This document shows, piece by piece, positions 1-6,526 of a stretch of 42,385 bases of DNA; positions within the stretch are counted from its first letter, which is position 1; each line of letters opens with the position of its first letter. The position numbers were made by a program, and so were the translations under genes. The notes under the pieces are model-generated. The model saw only the letters and a list, made by a program, of their open reading frames with translations. It ran no database searches and was not told the origin of the DNA. Source of the stretch: a virus. The stretch lies in IMG/VR virus record IMGVR_UViG_3300018465_000007, positions 1 to 42,385 of that record; one strand, written 5' to 3'.

Positions 1-706
1 CAACGTTGTGGTACGCGACTGGCCTGCCTGCCTTGTTCTGCGCGTCCAGCGTCATGAGTCGGTCATCAAGGTACGCCTCGACTTCCTCGTCGGTCATGAC
101 TTGGTTCTCAATCTGCCGACCGTACTTGGTCGTGCCACCCTTCTTGAGCGGAATGGCCTTCACTCCGTCCATCGAGATGTAAACAATCTCGATTTCGGTA
201 AACCTCGGGTCCAGTTGCAGGAGCCAACGATAGATATTGGTCTGCAACTTGTGAGACGAGTAGGCGTTGTCGTAGTACGGCAACTTGTTGGTTGACTTCC
301 AATCCCTGATGAGCCTTCTCTTGCCTTGCCCAAGGACGCGAACAGAGTCAGGCTGACCAGAGATTGTCACACCCTTGTAGGTGCGCTCGTGGCGAACCTC
401 GATTTCCGCCCCTGCTCCACCGGTCTGCTCCAAGAGCGAGTGCACGAGTGTGCCACGCAGGGCAGGCCAGTTCTCGATAGGGTGCGAGAACCAGTCGTTC
501 GTCTTCTCAAGGAACACCTTGCGAGGGCACCCGAGCAACTGCGTCACGGAGATGCCGTCCGGGCGTTCCTTTGTTACCTGTTCCTTGATAAGGACAAGAA
601 CCTCGTGGGGGATAGAGTTCCACGAGCCCTCAGCCTCGGAGATAGCGAGGGCGTCAGCGAACAGGACGTTCGTTCCCGCATCGCTAATCCATCCAATCTG
701 AGCCAT
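1..706 (-). CDS. PD-(D/E)XK (RecB/Cas4-like) nuclease, 3' end outside window
   Basis: The reading frame is open to the window edge, so only the first 235 residues are visible. They carry the RecB/Cas4-type nuclease signature in order: a single Cys (C60, in GCPRK), GTLVH (residues 85-89), GQPD (117-120), RDWKS (134-138) and QTNIY (155-159). These match the G-x-x-x-H, G-x-x-D, D/E-x-K and Q-x-x-x-Y motifs of the PD-(D/E)XK superfamily. The protein is probably a DNA exonuclease used in phage replication or recombination. Whether it has the C-terminal cysteines that would make it a true Cas4-like Fe-S nuclease cannot be seen. The ATG overlaps the stop of the upstream gene by one base (TAATG), so it is translationally coupled in a leftward operon. 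Confidence 0.85.
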   Translation of the reverse strand, partial: MAQIGWISDAGTNVLFADALAISEAEGSWNSIPHEVLVLIKEQVTKERPDGISVTQLLGCPRKVFLEKTNDWFSHPIENWPALRGTLVHSLLEQTGGAGAEIEVRHERTYKGVTISGQPDSVRVLGQGKRRLIRDWKSTNKLPYYDNAYSSHKLQTNIYRWLLQLDPRFTEIEIVYISMDGVKAIPLKKGGTTKYGRQIENQVMTDEEVEAYLDDRLMTLDAQNKAGRPVAYHNV

Positions 707-918
707 TATGCCTCCAACGTCTCGAAATCGCGGACACGAGTCGTCTTGAACGTCTCGCCACCCGGCATCGGAATGAACATCTGCTCTCCGATGACGATTT
801 CGGGGAACGCGACCATCTGGTTCGGCGGGGACATCCTGCCGTCATGTGTGATAGTCCACGTCATTGACTTGTTATCGAGGACAAGCGTTGCCGCCTGTAC
901 CTCAACCTTCACCTTCAC
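706..918 (-). CDS. Small hypothetical protein (70 aa)
   Basis: The frame is open further upstream, but the GTG at 918 is chosen because it overlaps the stop of the SLOG gene (GTGA) and is preceded by AGAAGGGAG at a six-base gap. The protein begins MKVKVEVQ and looks like a small beta-rich domain; it has no cysteines. No family is recognised. It sits between the nuclease and SLOG genes and overlaps both by 1-4 bases, so it is part of the same leftward transcript. Confidence 0.7.
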   Translation of the reverse strand: MKVKVEVQAATLVLDNKSMTWTITHDGRMSPPNQMVAFPEIVIGEQMFIPMPGGETFKTTRVRDFETLEA

Positions 919-1361
919 TTTGCACTCCCTTCTGGCAGACCTACCGCCCAGCCGAGAGGCTCGAAGTAGGTATGTACCGGAATGCCCTTCTTGAGGGCAC
1001 ACTGTACCGCATCATACGTTCCCGCTGTCAACGGGAGCGTCGGTGCGAACAACGCGATGAGCATATCGCTCTCGCTAATCATCCACGCATTGCGGTTGTG
1101 GCCAGCACGCTTCCCCTCAACGTCCCAACGTGCATTATACACGGTGAGACTGGAAGACGGATATCGGTCTGCCCACGGTGCCGTTTCATGGGCCATCAGC
1201 ACAAAGTAATCGACGCCTGACGGGGCATCGCCAACGTTTACCGTGTGGCCCTGTTCGAGCAGGCGCTTGAGCACCTTCTCGACAAACGGAAAGTCGGTCC
1301 AGCCAACAGGCCGACCCCTCGCAGGGTCAGGCCCGCGACTGCCCGAGATGGCTACTCTCAC
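915..1361 (-). CDS. YspA/cpYpsA-type SLOG-fold protein
   Basis: 148 residues. It opens with MRVAISGSRG and has a downstream G-D-A-P-S-G-V-D segment (about residues 44-51), a K-R-A-G-H-N-R-N helix and a D-M-L-I-A-L-F strand. This order is typical of the SLOG Rossmann-like superfamily (YspA/DUF2493, related to DprA and LOG proteins). These proteins bind nucleotides or nucleotide-derived ligands. Its start overlaps the stop of the downstream-in-coordinate phosphatase gene (ATGA), so the pair is translationally coupled. A role in sensing, sequestering or breaking down a nucleotide ligand is inference. The fold assignment is fairly secure. Confidence 0.8.
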   Translation of the reverse strand: MRVAISGSRGPDPARGRPVGWTDFPFVEKVLKRLLEQGHTVNVGDAPSGVDYFVLMAHETAPWADRYPSSSLTVYNARWDVEGKRAGHNRNAWMISESDMLIALFAPTLPLTAGTYDAVQCALKKGIPVHTYFEPLGWAVGLPEGSAK

Positions 1362-1873
1362 AGCGACCTCAGGTACCTCTCGAACGTGAGGTTGCAGAGA
1401 ACCATGTCGGAACGCTTCTCACGAAGCATCCGGATGGCGTCATCCGCAGACATGCCCTCTCGCATGAGTAGTCGAACGACCACGAGAGACGAGCGGTTGA
1501 GGCCAGCCTGACAGTGAACCAGAACGCGCTTCCCGTTGTCAAGTTCCATCGCGGCAACCTCGACAGCACTGTTCAGCGTCTTCTCGTCCACCTTGAAGCC
1601 GTCATACATCTCGAAGGCGTATGTCTCGCCCTTGAAGTCGTACTTCTCCCACGGATACATCGACACGATTGTGTCAAAGTGCCCGTTGAGGTCGAGGTTC
1701 TCGACGTATCCGCCATGCCAGAGGTTGTCCTTGACATGGGTGATGGCCTGCATCTCGAAATACCCCCCGTGGATGGCAGCGCCCTCAACCCAGTGGTTGA
1801 AGGGATTGGCACCACGAGGGGCAACCCAGCCGACCGTCTTATCGACTGTCTTGTCACTCGTATTGAACGTCAC
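1358..1873 (-). CDS. Dual-specificity / tyrosine-type phosphatase
   Basis: 171 residues with the cysteine-phosphatase signature HCQAGLNRSS at residues 120-129: nucleophile C121, arginine R127, and serine S128. A likely general acid, D91, lies about 30 residues upstream as in dual-specificity phosphatases. The start is a GTG that overlaps the preceding stop (TAGTG). The substrate is unknown; it could be a protein, a nucleotide or an RNA 5' end. Its tight coupling with the SLOG gene suggests a shared task. It lacks signal peptide or membrane segments, so it should act in the cytoplasm. Confidence 0.88.
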   Translation of the reverse strand: MTFNTSDKTVDKTVGWVAPRGANPFNHWVEGAAIHGGYFEMQAITHVKDNLWHGGYVENLDLNGHFDTIVSMYPWEKYDFKGETYAFEMYDGFKVDEKTLNSAVEVAAMELDNGKRVLVHCQAGLNRSSLVVVRLLMREGMSADDAIRMLREKRSDMVLCNLTFERYLRSL

Positions 1874-2022
1874 TATCGAACCTCGCTCTCGTACTCACGG
1901 CACCTACGGCACCGTCTCTCCCAGTATGTGTGCTCCGGGGTCGAGTGGACCCCGGGCACCTTCTTCCACCAGTGCCTTCCGCTGGGAGACGAGCAGAAGA
2001 TGACGATGGGCTTACTTGACAT
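1873..2022 (-). CDS. Small hypothetical protein (49 aa)
   Basis: A short frame with start ATG at 2022 that fills the gap between the phosphatase gene and the 87-residue gene. It overlaps the latter by 11 bases and ends in TAG, sharing one base with the phosphatase start. It has a CRRC pair and a strongly basic middle section (WWKK, RRCRRCR). No clear Shine-Dalgarno site is visible, so it may depend on translational coupling. No family is recognised. Confidence 0.55.
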   Translation of the reverse strand: MSSKPIVIFCSSPSGRHWWKKVPGVHSTPEHTYWERRCRRCREYESEVR

Positions 2023-2275
2023 AGCAGTGGACGACGATGGAGCCACCCTGCCCGAACGTTGCCGTTCCGACGTAGCGGGCTCCCTCAGGAACGTGCTCGC
2101 CAGTGAAGACGAGGTACACGACACGCGCCTTGGTGTGGGCTGTCGTCTCGGCCTCGTACCAGATGACGGGCGTACCCTCCTGATTGCCGAAACTAAGCGG
2201 ACGCCACACGGAGGGCGGGTCGATTACCTGAAACGGCGCGTGGTCCAGTGCCGTCTTCCAAATCTTCCGTGACAA
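2012..2275 (-). CDS. Hypothetical protein (87 aa)
   Basis: The TTG start is supported by a near-perfect Shine-Dalgarno site (GGAGGT seven bases upstream) lying inside the 3' end of the integrase gene, giving an 83-base overlap. The protein is a compact mixed alpha/beta domain with a central V-V-Y-L-V-F-T-G strand and a C-terminal run of valines and isoleucines. No catalytic motif or family is recognised. Its overlap with the integrase could make it an integrase-linked accessory such as a directionality factor, but it is not obviously basic or helix-turn-helix, so that is speculation. Confidence 0.68.
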   Translation of the reverse strand: MSRKIWKTALDHAPFQVIDPPSVWRPLSFGNQEGTPVIWYEAETTAHTKARVVYLVFTGEHVPEGARYVGTATFGQGGSIVVHCYVK

Positions 2276-3098
2276 GTCGGATACCTCCGTTGTTCCTTGG
2301 GTCCAGACGGGCCGCTTCCGCGAGGTCCGTCAGGTCCATGCTGACATATCGTTGAGTAGTTGCTACAGTAGCATGTCCCAACAACTTTTGCAACGCAAAG
2401 ACGTTGACACCGGCCCGAACAAGCCTCGTAGCGTAATGGTGGCGCAACTGGTGAGGATGAACCTTGACGCCAGCACGCTTGGCGACCGTATCAACGATGC
2501 CGTTGACCGTATCGTACGTCAACTTGCTTCCGTCGTGGTTTGGCACCAGCCAATCGGACCGGTCGTTATCGCTGAGAGCCATAATGGCCTCAACTGACTC
2601 ATCCGTCAGCGGAACGAAGCGTTCCTTGTTACCCTTGCCGAGAACCTTGAGGACGAACCCGACGCCAGTCTCGAATGTCATCGAGCCCTTGTCGAGGTCT
2701 GTCACTTCGCTGGCCCTGAGGCCGTTGAGCAACAGGCAGATGACGGCACGGTCCCGCTTAGACTCGCAGGATGCCACCAGAGCGTCCACAATATTCGCTG
2801 CGGGGCTTTCTACCCCAACCGAGTGTCTTCGTACCGGAGCCTTGACAACCTCGAAAGGGGAATGTTCTAGGAGCCCTCGCTGGACGAGCCAACGATGGAA
2901 CGCACGCACTGTGGACCAGAAGCGCCCAGCGGACGCTTCCTTGTAGTTCGTCTCAAGGTGTCGCTTGTATGCGGTGACGCCCTCGACAGTGAGCGGAAGG
3001 CCAGCCCGGTACCAACGCTCCAAGTCCTTGCGGTACTCAGTGCGCGTTCTCGGGCTGGCCTGCATCTCACAGTAGGCGTTGACTTCTGACTCGAACAT
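2193..3098 (-). CDS. Tyrosine recombinase (phage integrase)
   Basis: 301 residues from the ATG at 3098, one base after the previous stop and preceded by GCAGGGG. The N-terminal half (residues 1-95) resembles a SAM-like core-binding domain. The C-terminal half carries the complete catalytic set: R128 (in GLRASE), K155, H216 with R219 (HQLRH), H242 (LGHAT) and nucleophile Y251 (RYVSM). This catalyses site-specific integration or excision, or resolves genome multimers. It points to a temperate lifestyle. No attP core was recognised next to it. It sits within the leftward operon rather than beside a repressor. Confidence 0.95.
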   Translation of the reverse strand: MFESEVNAYCEMQASPRTRTEYRKDLERWYRAGLPLTVEGVTAYKRHLETNYKEASAGRFWSTVRAFHRWLVQRGLLEHSPFEVVKAPVRRHSVGVESPAANIVDALVASCESKRDRAVICLLLNGLRASEVTDLDKGSMTFETGVGFVLKVLGKGNKERFVPLTDESVEAIMALSDNDRSDWLVPNHDGSKLTYDTVNGIVDTVAKRAGVKVHPHQLRHHYATRLVRAGVNVFALQKLLGHATVATTQRYVSMDLTDLAEAARLDPRNNGGIRLVTEDLEDGTGPRAVSGNRPALRVASA

Positions 3099-3099
3099 C

Positions 3100-3342
3100 T
3101 TACCCCTGCAACTTGAATGACCAGTTCTGCTCGTTCTCGCCAAGCATCATCCGCAGGCGAAGCCCGCAGTTGAGGCAGTCAACGAAGCACGAGATGCGCT
3201 GACGCGAGAACCGGTCAACCGTGTAGGTCGGCTTGGTTCGGATGTTGTACTCCGTGTGCCCGCAGTTGATGCACGGCGGGTACTGCGGGGTGTTGTCGAT
3301 GTACTTCTCACCGAGCCTTGCGAGCCTTGCGAGTAGACCCAT
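3100..3342 (-). CDS. Zinc-ribbon protein (80 aa)
   Basis: It carries two CxxC knuckles, C-I-N-C-G-H near residue 24 and C-L-N-C-G-L near residue 56, separated by a basic strand region with several arginines, as in small nucleic-acid-binding zinc ribbons. The start ATG at 3342 follows AAAGGAAG by six bases. It lies directly upstream of the integrase, one base apart, so the two are co-translated. The function is unknown; DNA binding or transcription control are possibilities. Confidence 0.75.
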   Translation of the reverse strand: MGLLARLARLGEKYIDNTPQYPPCINCGHTEYNIRTKPTYTVDRFSRQRISCFVDCLNCGLRLRMMLGENEQNWSFKLQG

Positions 3343-3469
3343 CGGATGCTTCCTTTCCCTTCTTAGCGATGACCGGCAGCGTAACGGTGAGCAGGCCCCG
3401 GGAGTTGACGGGCATAGCGGACTTCCGCTTCGCCAACTTCTTCTCTCGCTGCTCGTAGTTCTTCGGCAC
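3308..3469 (-). CDS. Small basic protein (53 aa)
   Basis: The GTG start at 3469 has an AAGGAGG site six bases upstream. Third-position GC is high in this frame and low in the competing frame, so this is the coding frame from here on. The product is rich in Lys and Arg with an A-M-P-V-N-S-R-G strand segment and a K/R-rich C-terminus, suggesting nucleic-acid binding. It overlaps the previous gene by 107 bases and the next by 35. No family is recognised. Confidence 0.6.
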   Translation of the reverse strand: MPKNYEQREKKLAKRKSAMPVNSRGLLTVTLPVIAKKGKEASDGSTRKARKAR

Positions 3470-3566
3470 GCTGGCCCTCCTTGTGCTTGCCATCGTACTT
3501 CATGCGACGGCGCTTGTCAAGCCGGTTCAGTGCCTTCACTGCGCGCTTGTCAAGTGTGGCGTACAT
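3363..3566 (-). CDS. Small basic protein (67 aa), 3' half overprinted
   Basis: It starts at ATG 3566 after GAGGGATAACA. The first 35 residues are charged, helical and lysine/arginine rich with codon use like its neighbours. The last 30 residues read through the region coded by the overlapping 53-aa gene in another frame and look non-coding in composition. Either this is a genuine overlapping pair, or a frameshift has split one longer basic protein. Confidence 0.55.
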   Translation of the reverse strand: MYATLDKRAVKALNRLDKRRRMKYDGKHKEGQRAEELRAAREEVGEAEVRYARQLPGPAHRYAAGHR

Positions 3567-3568
3567 TG

Positions 3569-3748
3569 TTATCCCTCGACTGTGACGACTGTGACGGTGA
3601 AATACTCACCAGTGTCCGACTCGTACTGGCCCTCCACATAGAGGTACCAGACGTTGCCCTTCCGATAGGCAATCCCACCCCCGGCCTCGATGAGGCGAGG
3701 GGTAGGATACCCTGTCTGGACAACTCCGTCAATGGCGACTCGCTTCAC
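3569..3748 (-). CDS. Small hypothetical beta-rich protein (59 aa)
   Basis: The GTG at 3748 overlaps the preceding stop (GTGA) and has a GAGGGAG site upstream. The reading gives MKRVAIDGVV then a G-G-G-I-A-Y strand, a W-Y-L-Y-V-E-G-Q-Y strand and a final F-T-V-T-V-V-T-V-E-G, clearly an all-beta small domain such as an SH3-like barrel. No cysteines. It ends two bases before the next start. Function unknown. Confidence 0.65.
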   Translation of the reverse strand: MKRVAIDGVVQTGYPTPRLIEAGGGIAYRKGNVWYLYVEGQYESDTGEYFTVTVVTVEG

Positions 3749-3951
3749 GCGGATGTCTCCCTCTCGACCGCTTCGAGCACCTTCTCGCAGCGCGCAATCT
3801 TGTTGCGCGCATGGTCAAGGTCACGGTGCACGAAGTCGCGGTCGTTATACGCACCGTACAGCCGGTCCGCAGTGTTGCGTTCCGAGACTGCCTGTGCCTT
3901 CACGAGCCCAGCCAGCCACTTGATGCTGGCCAGTTCCTCGTCAGTGAACAT
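3745..3951 (-). CDS. Small helical protein (68 aa)
   Basis: The ATG at 3951 is preceded by AAGGAGAAACA, the start context used by many genes here. The sequence is charged and heptad-like (L-A-G-L-V-K-A-Q ... C-E-K-V-L-E-A-V), suggesting a coiled coil or helical hairpin. It contains one cysteine and no membrane segment. No function recognised. Confidence 0.65.
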   Translation of the reverse strand: MFTDEELASIKWLAGLVKAQAVSERNTADRLYGAYNDRDFVHRDLDHARNKIARCEKVLEAVERETSA

Positions 3952-3960
3952 TGTTTCTCC

Positions 3961-4347
3961 TTACAGCCTGTTTCTCTTGGCGCGCTCTAGGCGCATCTTC
4001 TGGACGGACGGGGTGATGAACTTGGGGCACCCGCAGACGAGCGAGCCAGCGTTCCAGCACGTCCCGTCATCGGGGTCGCGGTCGGACCACGCCCCCTCGC
4101 TGTGGGGGTGCTTGCACGATGCGCACAAGACCTCTCCCCACGGCGAGATGTTGTAATCCGACAGGATGGTCACGACCTTGGTGTGCTCGTCAGCGACGGG
4201 CGCTTCAAGGGCCTTCTTTGCCATGCACGAGGCACACAGTTCTCGGTCTGTGTACTCAGCGCACGGCCTCTGTGCACCCCAAAACATGCGGATGCACCCA
4301 ATGCGTGCGGTTGCTTCTGCAACCTCGCGCAGCGTCGGTCCGTTCAC
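3961..4347 (-). CDS. Cys-rich protein (128 aa)
   Basis: A GTG at 4347 with GGGAGGAACAA upstream is preferred over the longer frame, whose first 60 residues are Ser/Arg/Thr-rich read-through of the previous gene. The protein has clusters C-A-S-C (twice), a C-x-W-N-A-G segment and C-G-C near the C-terminus, with interspersed histidines, consistent with two zinc sites. The start overlaps the stop of the small membrane peptide gene by four bases. Function unknown; probably a metal-stabilised binding protein. Confidence 0.65.
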   Translation of the reverse strand: MNGPTLREVAEATARIGCIRMFWGAQRPCAEYTDRELCASCMAKKALEAPVADEHTKVVTILSDYNISPWGEVLCASCKHPHSEGAWSDRDPDDGTCWNAGSLVCGCPKFITPSVQKMRLERAKRNRL

Positions 4348-4430
4348 TTGTTCCTCCCGAACCACAGGTCCGCGATGTGCCAGATGAGATAGAGGACGAA
4401 CAGCAGGAACAGGAGCGTGTTGCCGTCCAT
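4344..4430 (-). CDS. Tiny single-span membrane peptide (28 aa)
   Basis: The frame starts at ATG 4430 two bases after the lipoprotein gene's stop and ends in a TGA that overlaps the next GTG. It encodes MDGNTLLFLLFVLYLIWHIA followed by a short polar/basic tail: one hydrophobic helix with a charged C-terminus. The length and tidy overlaps argue for a real gene. It may help the adjacent lipoprotein at the membrane, which is inference. Confidence 0.6.
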   Translation of the reverse strand: MDGNTLLFLLFVLYLIWHIADLWFGRNK

Positions 4431-4432
4431 CG

Positions 4433-4822
4433 TTACTTGATGTCGATGTCGGGGATGATGGTGGACGGACGGAAGATGACCTTGTAGTGGTCAGCCGAGA
4501 CGTTCGCACCCTCCAACTGCTCGACAAAGTAAGTCACGTTGTCGCTCAGTCCGAGAAAGTGCTTCTTGTACTGACCTTCGCCGGTCTTGCACGTCACGTT
4601 CAGTTCGTACTGCGTGCGGTCATTGCCGAGCGAGCAGTAGCCCTCGATGGACAGGAGGTACTGGTCGGTGATGCCGTTCATGAAGACGACACGCCGCAGA
4701 ACCTTGAACTGGTCGGCCTCCTGACCGATGTTGTACGAGATGGTGTCGGCCTCACGCGAGCAGGCACCCACTGTGAGCATGACCATCAGGCCCAGCATGA
4801 GGGCCGTGAGCATCTTCTTCAA
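4433..4822 (-). CDS. Secreted lipoprotein
   Basis: Starting at TTG 4822, just after the upstream stop, the N-terminus reads MKKMLTALMLGLMVMLTVGA then a Cys. This is a basic n-region, a hydrophobic core and a lipobox (V-G-A-C), with lipidation expected at residue 21. The mature part of about 108 residues is a beta-rich domain with a further pair of cysteines. Actinophages often encode such lipoproteins, some linked to exclusion of superinfecting phages; that role is inference here. It would be anchored on the outer face of the host membrane. An ATG at residue 4 is an alternative start, but its spacing to the SD is poor. Confidence 0.75.
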   Translation of the reverse strand: MKKMLTALMLGLMVMLTVGACSREADTISYNIGQEADQFKVLRRVVFMNGITDQYLLSIEGYCSLGNDRTQYELNVTCKTGEGQYKKHFLGLSDNVTYFVEQLEGANVSADHYKVIFRPSTIIPDIDIK

Positions 4823-4823
4823 G

Positions 4824-5237
4824 TTAGAACTCTCCTTCCACGTAGTCGTACTTGTTCTCGACGGGGCCACAACAGCCGTCGCAGCCGTGGACGAACCACG
4901 TGTCAGTCCCGTCGCGCCAGTTGAGGAACGCAGCGGAGTCAGGGTTCGGATGGCCTACCCCATGCTCGCAGATGTCCTCGATGAGCGTGGTGCTGCGCAT
5001 GACCTGACGAGAGCCGGTCAACTTGTGCAGCGTCGGCTTGTGCAGGACGCATCCCTTCGGAGCACCCTGCTTGCGGGTGGCCTTGCACTGCTCCTTGGTG
5101 TGGGTTCTCCCGCCCTTGCCGATGTAATCGGACACGCCCACGCTCATCTCAGCCATGATGGCCTGCTTCATGAGCGCACGAGCAAACGGGTCGGTGAACC
5201 CAAGGTCATCGAGCAGCGTCTCGACCTTGCTTCCCAT
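4824..5237 (-). CDS. Hypothetical protein (137 aa) with C-terminal Cys cluster
   Basis: It begins MGSKVETLLDDLGF and continues as a helical N-terminal half, then a basic middle region, and a C-terminal segment H-G-C-D-G-C-C-G. Other cysteines at K-E-Q-C, G-C-V-L-H and I-C-E-H-G could complete a zinc site. The start overlaps the stop of the neighbouring zinc-ribbon gene by one base. No family recognised. Confidence 0.7.
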   Translation of the reverse strand: MGSKVETLLDDLGFTDPFARALMKQAIMAEMSVGVSDYIGKGGRTHTKEQCKATRKQGAPKGCVLHKPTLHKLTGSRQVMRSTTLIEDICEHGVGHPNPDSAAFLNWRDGTDTWFVHGCDGCCGPVENKYDYVEGEF

Positions 5238-5539
5238 TACTTGCCTCCCTTCTGGCAGTGTGGACAGTTGGGGTCATAGCGGGTCCATCCGCACTCGGGG
5301 CAGAACCCTCCATCGGCATAGGCGAACCCGCAGTTTGGGCAGGGCTCGATAACGGCCTGACCCGTAACACCCTTGAGGACTGGTCCCTTAGTAACCGTTC
5401 CCGTGAGGTCAGGCTTCGCCGTCTGCTCGTAAGGCTTCGGGTCCTTGCGGACCACGGTGATGCGCTCACCCTTCTTTGCATGGGCCGTTCCGTCCTTCTT
5501 GACGTATCCCTTGCGGGGCTTGCCCTTAGGCCAAGGCAT
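5237..5539 (-). CDS. Double zinc-ribbon protein (100 aa)
   Basis: The N-terminal 60 residues are Lys/Pro-rich and likely disordered (MPWPKGKPRKGYVKKD...). The C-terminal 40 residues hold three knuckles, C-P-N-C-G, C-P-E-C-G and C-P-H-C, enough for a rubredoxin-like or double zinc ribbon. The basic tail plus ribbon suggests nucleic-acid binding. A strong promoter lies just upstream at 5566-5594, so this gene starts a transcription unit. Confidence 0.75.
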   Translation of the reverse strand: MPWPKGKPRKGYVKKDGTAHAKKGERITVVRKDPKPYEQTAKPDLTGTVTKGPVLKGVTGQAVIEPCPNCGFAYADGGFCPECGWTRYDPNCPHCQKGGK

Positions 5540-5565
5540 AACTTTCTCCTGTGGTGTGTCTCACC

Positions 5566-5594
5566 AGTATACCCTATCCCTCAACCCTTGTCAA
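5566..5594 (-). promoter_or_regulatory. Consensus leftward promoter
   Basis: On the minus strand this reads TTGACA, a 17-base spacer, TATACT, matching the sigma-70/SigA-type consensus. It lies within the last codons of the endonuclease VII gene and drives the zinc-ribbon gene at 5539 and those beyond. A palindrome (CCCTTG-A-CAAGGG) overlaps the -35 box, a likely operator. Confidence 0.75.
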
Positions 5595-5909
5595 GGGACC
5601 GCCGTTCTCGGCGTAATCTTCGAGGTAGTCTGCCGCTGCCCTGAGCATCGCCGGGTTATCCTCTGCATAGCCCAGCATCAAGTTGCACTGGTGGCAGAGG
5701 ATACCACGGATAGACTCGGGGCCTTCCTTCTTGTGGTCGTGGTCAATCACAAGCCGCTGCAACTTGCCAGACACAACCGAGTCAGGGCTACCGCAGATGG
5801 CACACACCTTCGGTGCGTACACCTTGACATACTGCTGCGGTGTAATCCCAAACTTCTTTCTCATATCCGACAGGTGCTCAATCGCAGCCCGCCTGACCCG
5901 ACTCACCAT
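5574..5909 (-). CDS. Recombination endonuclease VII (HNH-type)
   Basis: 111 residues with the endonuclease VII core: zinc pair C36-x-x-C39, the I-D-H-D-H motif (D56-H59), then R-G-I-L-C-H-Q-C-N with C72, C75 and N76, followed by the typical L-G-x-x-E-D-N-P-x-M-L helix. T4 endonuclease VII family enzymes resolve branched DNA before packaging, or nick DNA. The protein is about the usual length for the stand-alone domain. It forms its own unit between a terminator-like hairpin at 5936-5962 and the promoter at 5566. Confidence 0.92.
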   Translation of the reverse strand: MVSRVRRAAIEHLSDMRKKFGITPQQYVKVYAPKVCAICGSPDSVVSGKLQRLVIDHDHKKEGPESIRGILCHQCNLMLGYAEDNPAMLRAAADYLEDYAENGGPLTRVEG

Positions 5910-5931
5910 AGGTACCCTACCCCTTTTCTGC

Positions 5932-5962
5932 GAAAACGGCTAACCGATACCCAGTTAGCCGT
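5932..5962 (-). terminator. Rho-independent terminator (leftward)
   Basis: A perfect nine-pair stem (ACGGCTAAC / GTTAGCCGT) with a nine-base loop is followed on the minus strand by TTTTC. It lies between the 128-aa gene ending at 5977 and the endonuclease VII gene, and should end leftward transcripts from upstream. Confidence 0.75.
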
Positions 5963-5976
5963 CTCAGACATACAAC

Positions 5977-6363
5977 CTACCCTCCAAACCTAACCGGAAC
6001 CCGGGCGACAGTCCCGACTCCTGCCTTGTCCTTGTCACGCTTACGCTTGCGCTTGCACTGCTCGCAGAGGGTGAGCAGCCAGCCGTATCGCTGGTCCATC
6101 GAGCCCCTCTGGCCGCACCACTCGCACGTGACAGAGGCCAGCCTTGTAAGCAGGCTCAGGAAACGCTCGTACTCGGGCACGTAGGGCGACGTATAGATGC
6201 GAAGACCGCCAAACTTTTCCTTGACTTGGACAATCTTGACGTTCTCGGGCTTCATGGCAAAGGCCATCTCGACCATGCCTGACCACCCCGCACCGACAGA
6301 GGCGAGCCCCTGTTCGAGCGTGTACCCGCCATAGTTCACGAAGGCGGGGCCAGTCTCAACCAT
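5977..6363 (-). CDS. Zinc-finger protein (128 aa)
   Basis: The ATG at 6363, overlapping the previous stop and preceded by GGAGAAAGAAG, is preferred to the ATG six codons upstream. It contains C-E-W-C-G-Q and C-E-Q-C-K knuckles about 26 residues apart, after an alpha/beta N-terminal half, and ends in a K/R-rich tail. This suggests a metal-stabilised nucleic-acid-binding protein. Function unknown. Confidence 0.7.
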   Translation of the reverse strand: MVETGPAFVNYGGYTLEQGLASVGAGWSGMVEMAFAMKPENVKIVQVKEKFGGLRIYTSPYVPEYERFLSLLTRLASVTCEWCGQRGSMDQRYGWLLTLCEQCKRKRKRDKDKAGVGTVARVPVRFGG

Positions 6364-6526
6364 TCTTCTTTCTCCATTCATCGAACGAGAGGTCCGTGAG
6401 TCCGTCTAGCGACTGGTCTGCCCAGTCGTAGTAGGCGTTCTTCTCGGGGTCCGTCTCGATTATACCGAGTTTAGCATTGAGCCAGCGACCAATGTTAGAA
6501 ACAATAGTCGCAAGTGCAGTGAGCAC
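6356..6526 (-). CDS. Small acidic protein (56 aa), start uncertain
   Basis: The frame extends further upstream, but that part is Arg/Pro/Ala-rich read-through of the neighbour. The GTG at 6526 gives MLTALATIVSNIGRWLNAKL then an acidic D/E-rich C-terminus ending W-R-K-K-N-G. A GGAGGG lies only about three bases before this GTG, so the start is uncertain. The product has a hydrophobic/amphipathic N-terminal helix. Confidence 0.5.
   Translation of the reverse strand: MLTALATIVSNIGRWLNAKLGIIETDPEKNAYYDWADQSLDGLTDLSFDEWRKKNG

Noticed and set aside
2193-3143. Upstream start of the integrase (MARTSRTG...)
   Set aside because: The first 15 residues overlap the preceding zinc-ribbon gene; ATG 3098 is one base after its stop with a GGGG SD.
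3550-3732. Minus-strand 60-codon frame (MTELSRQG...)
   Set aside because: The overlapping GTG-3748 frame has an SD, an overlapping start and a clear beta-strand pattern; this one is Ser/Arg/Thr-rich shadow.
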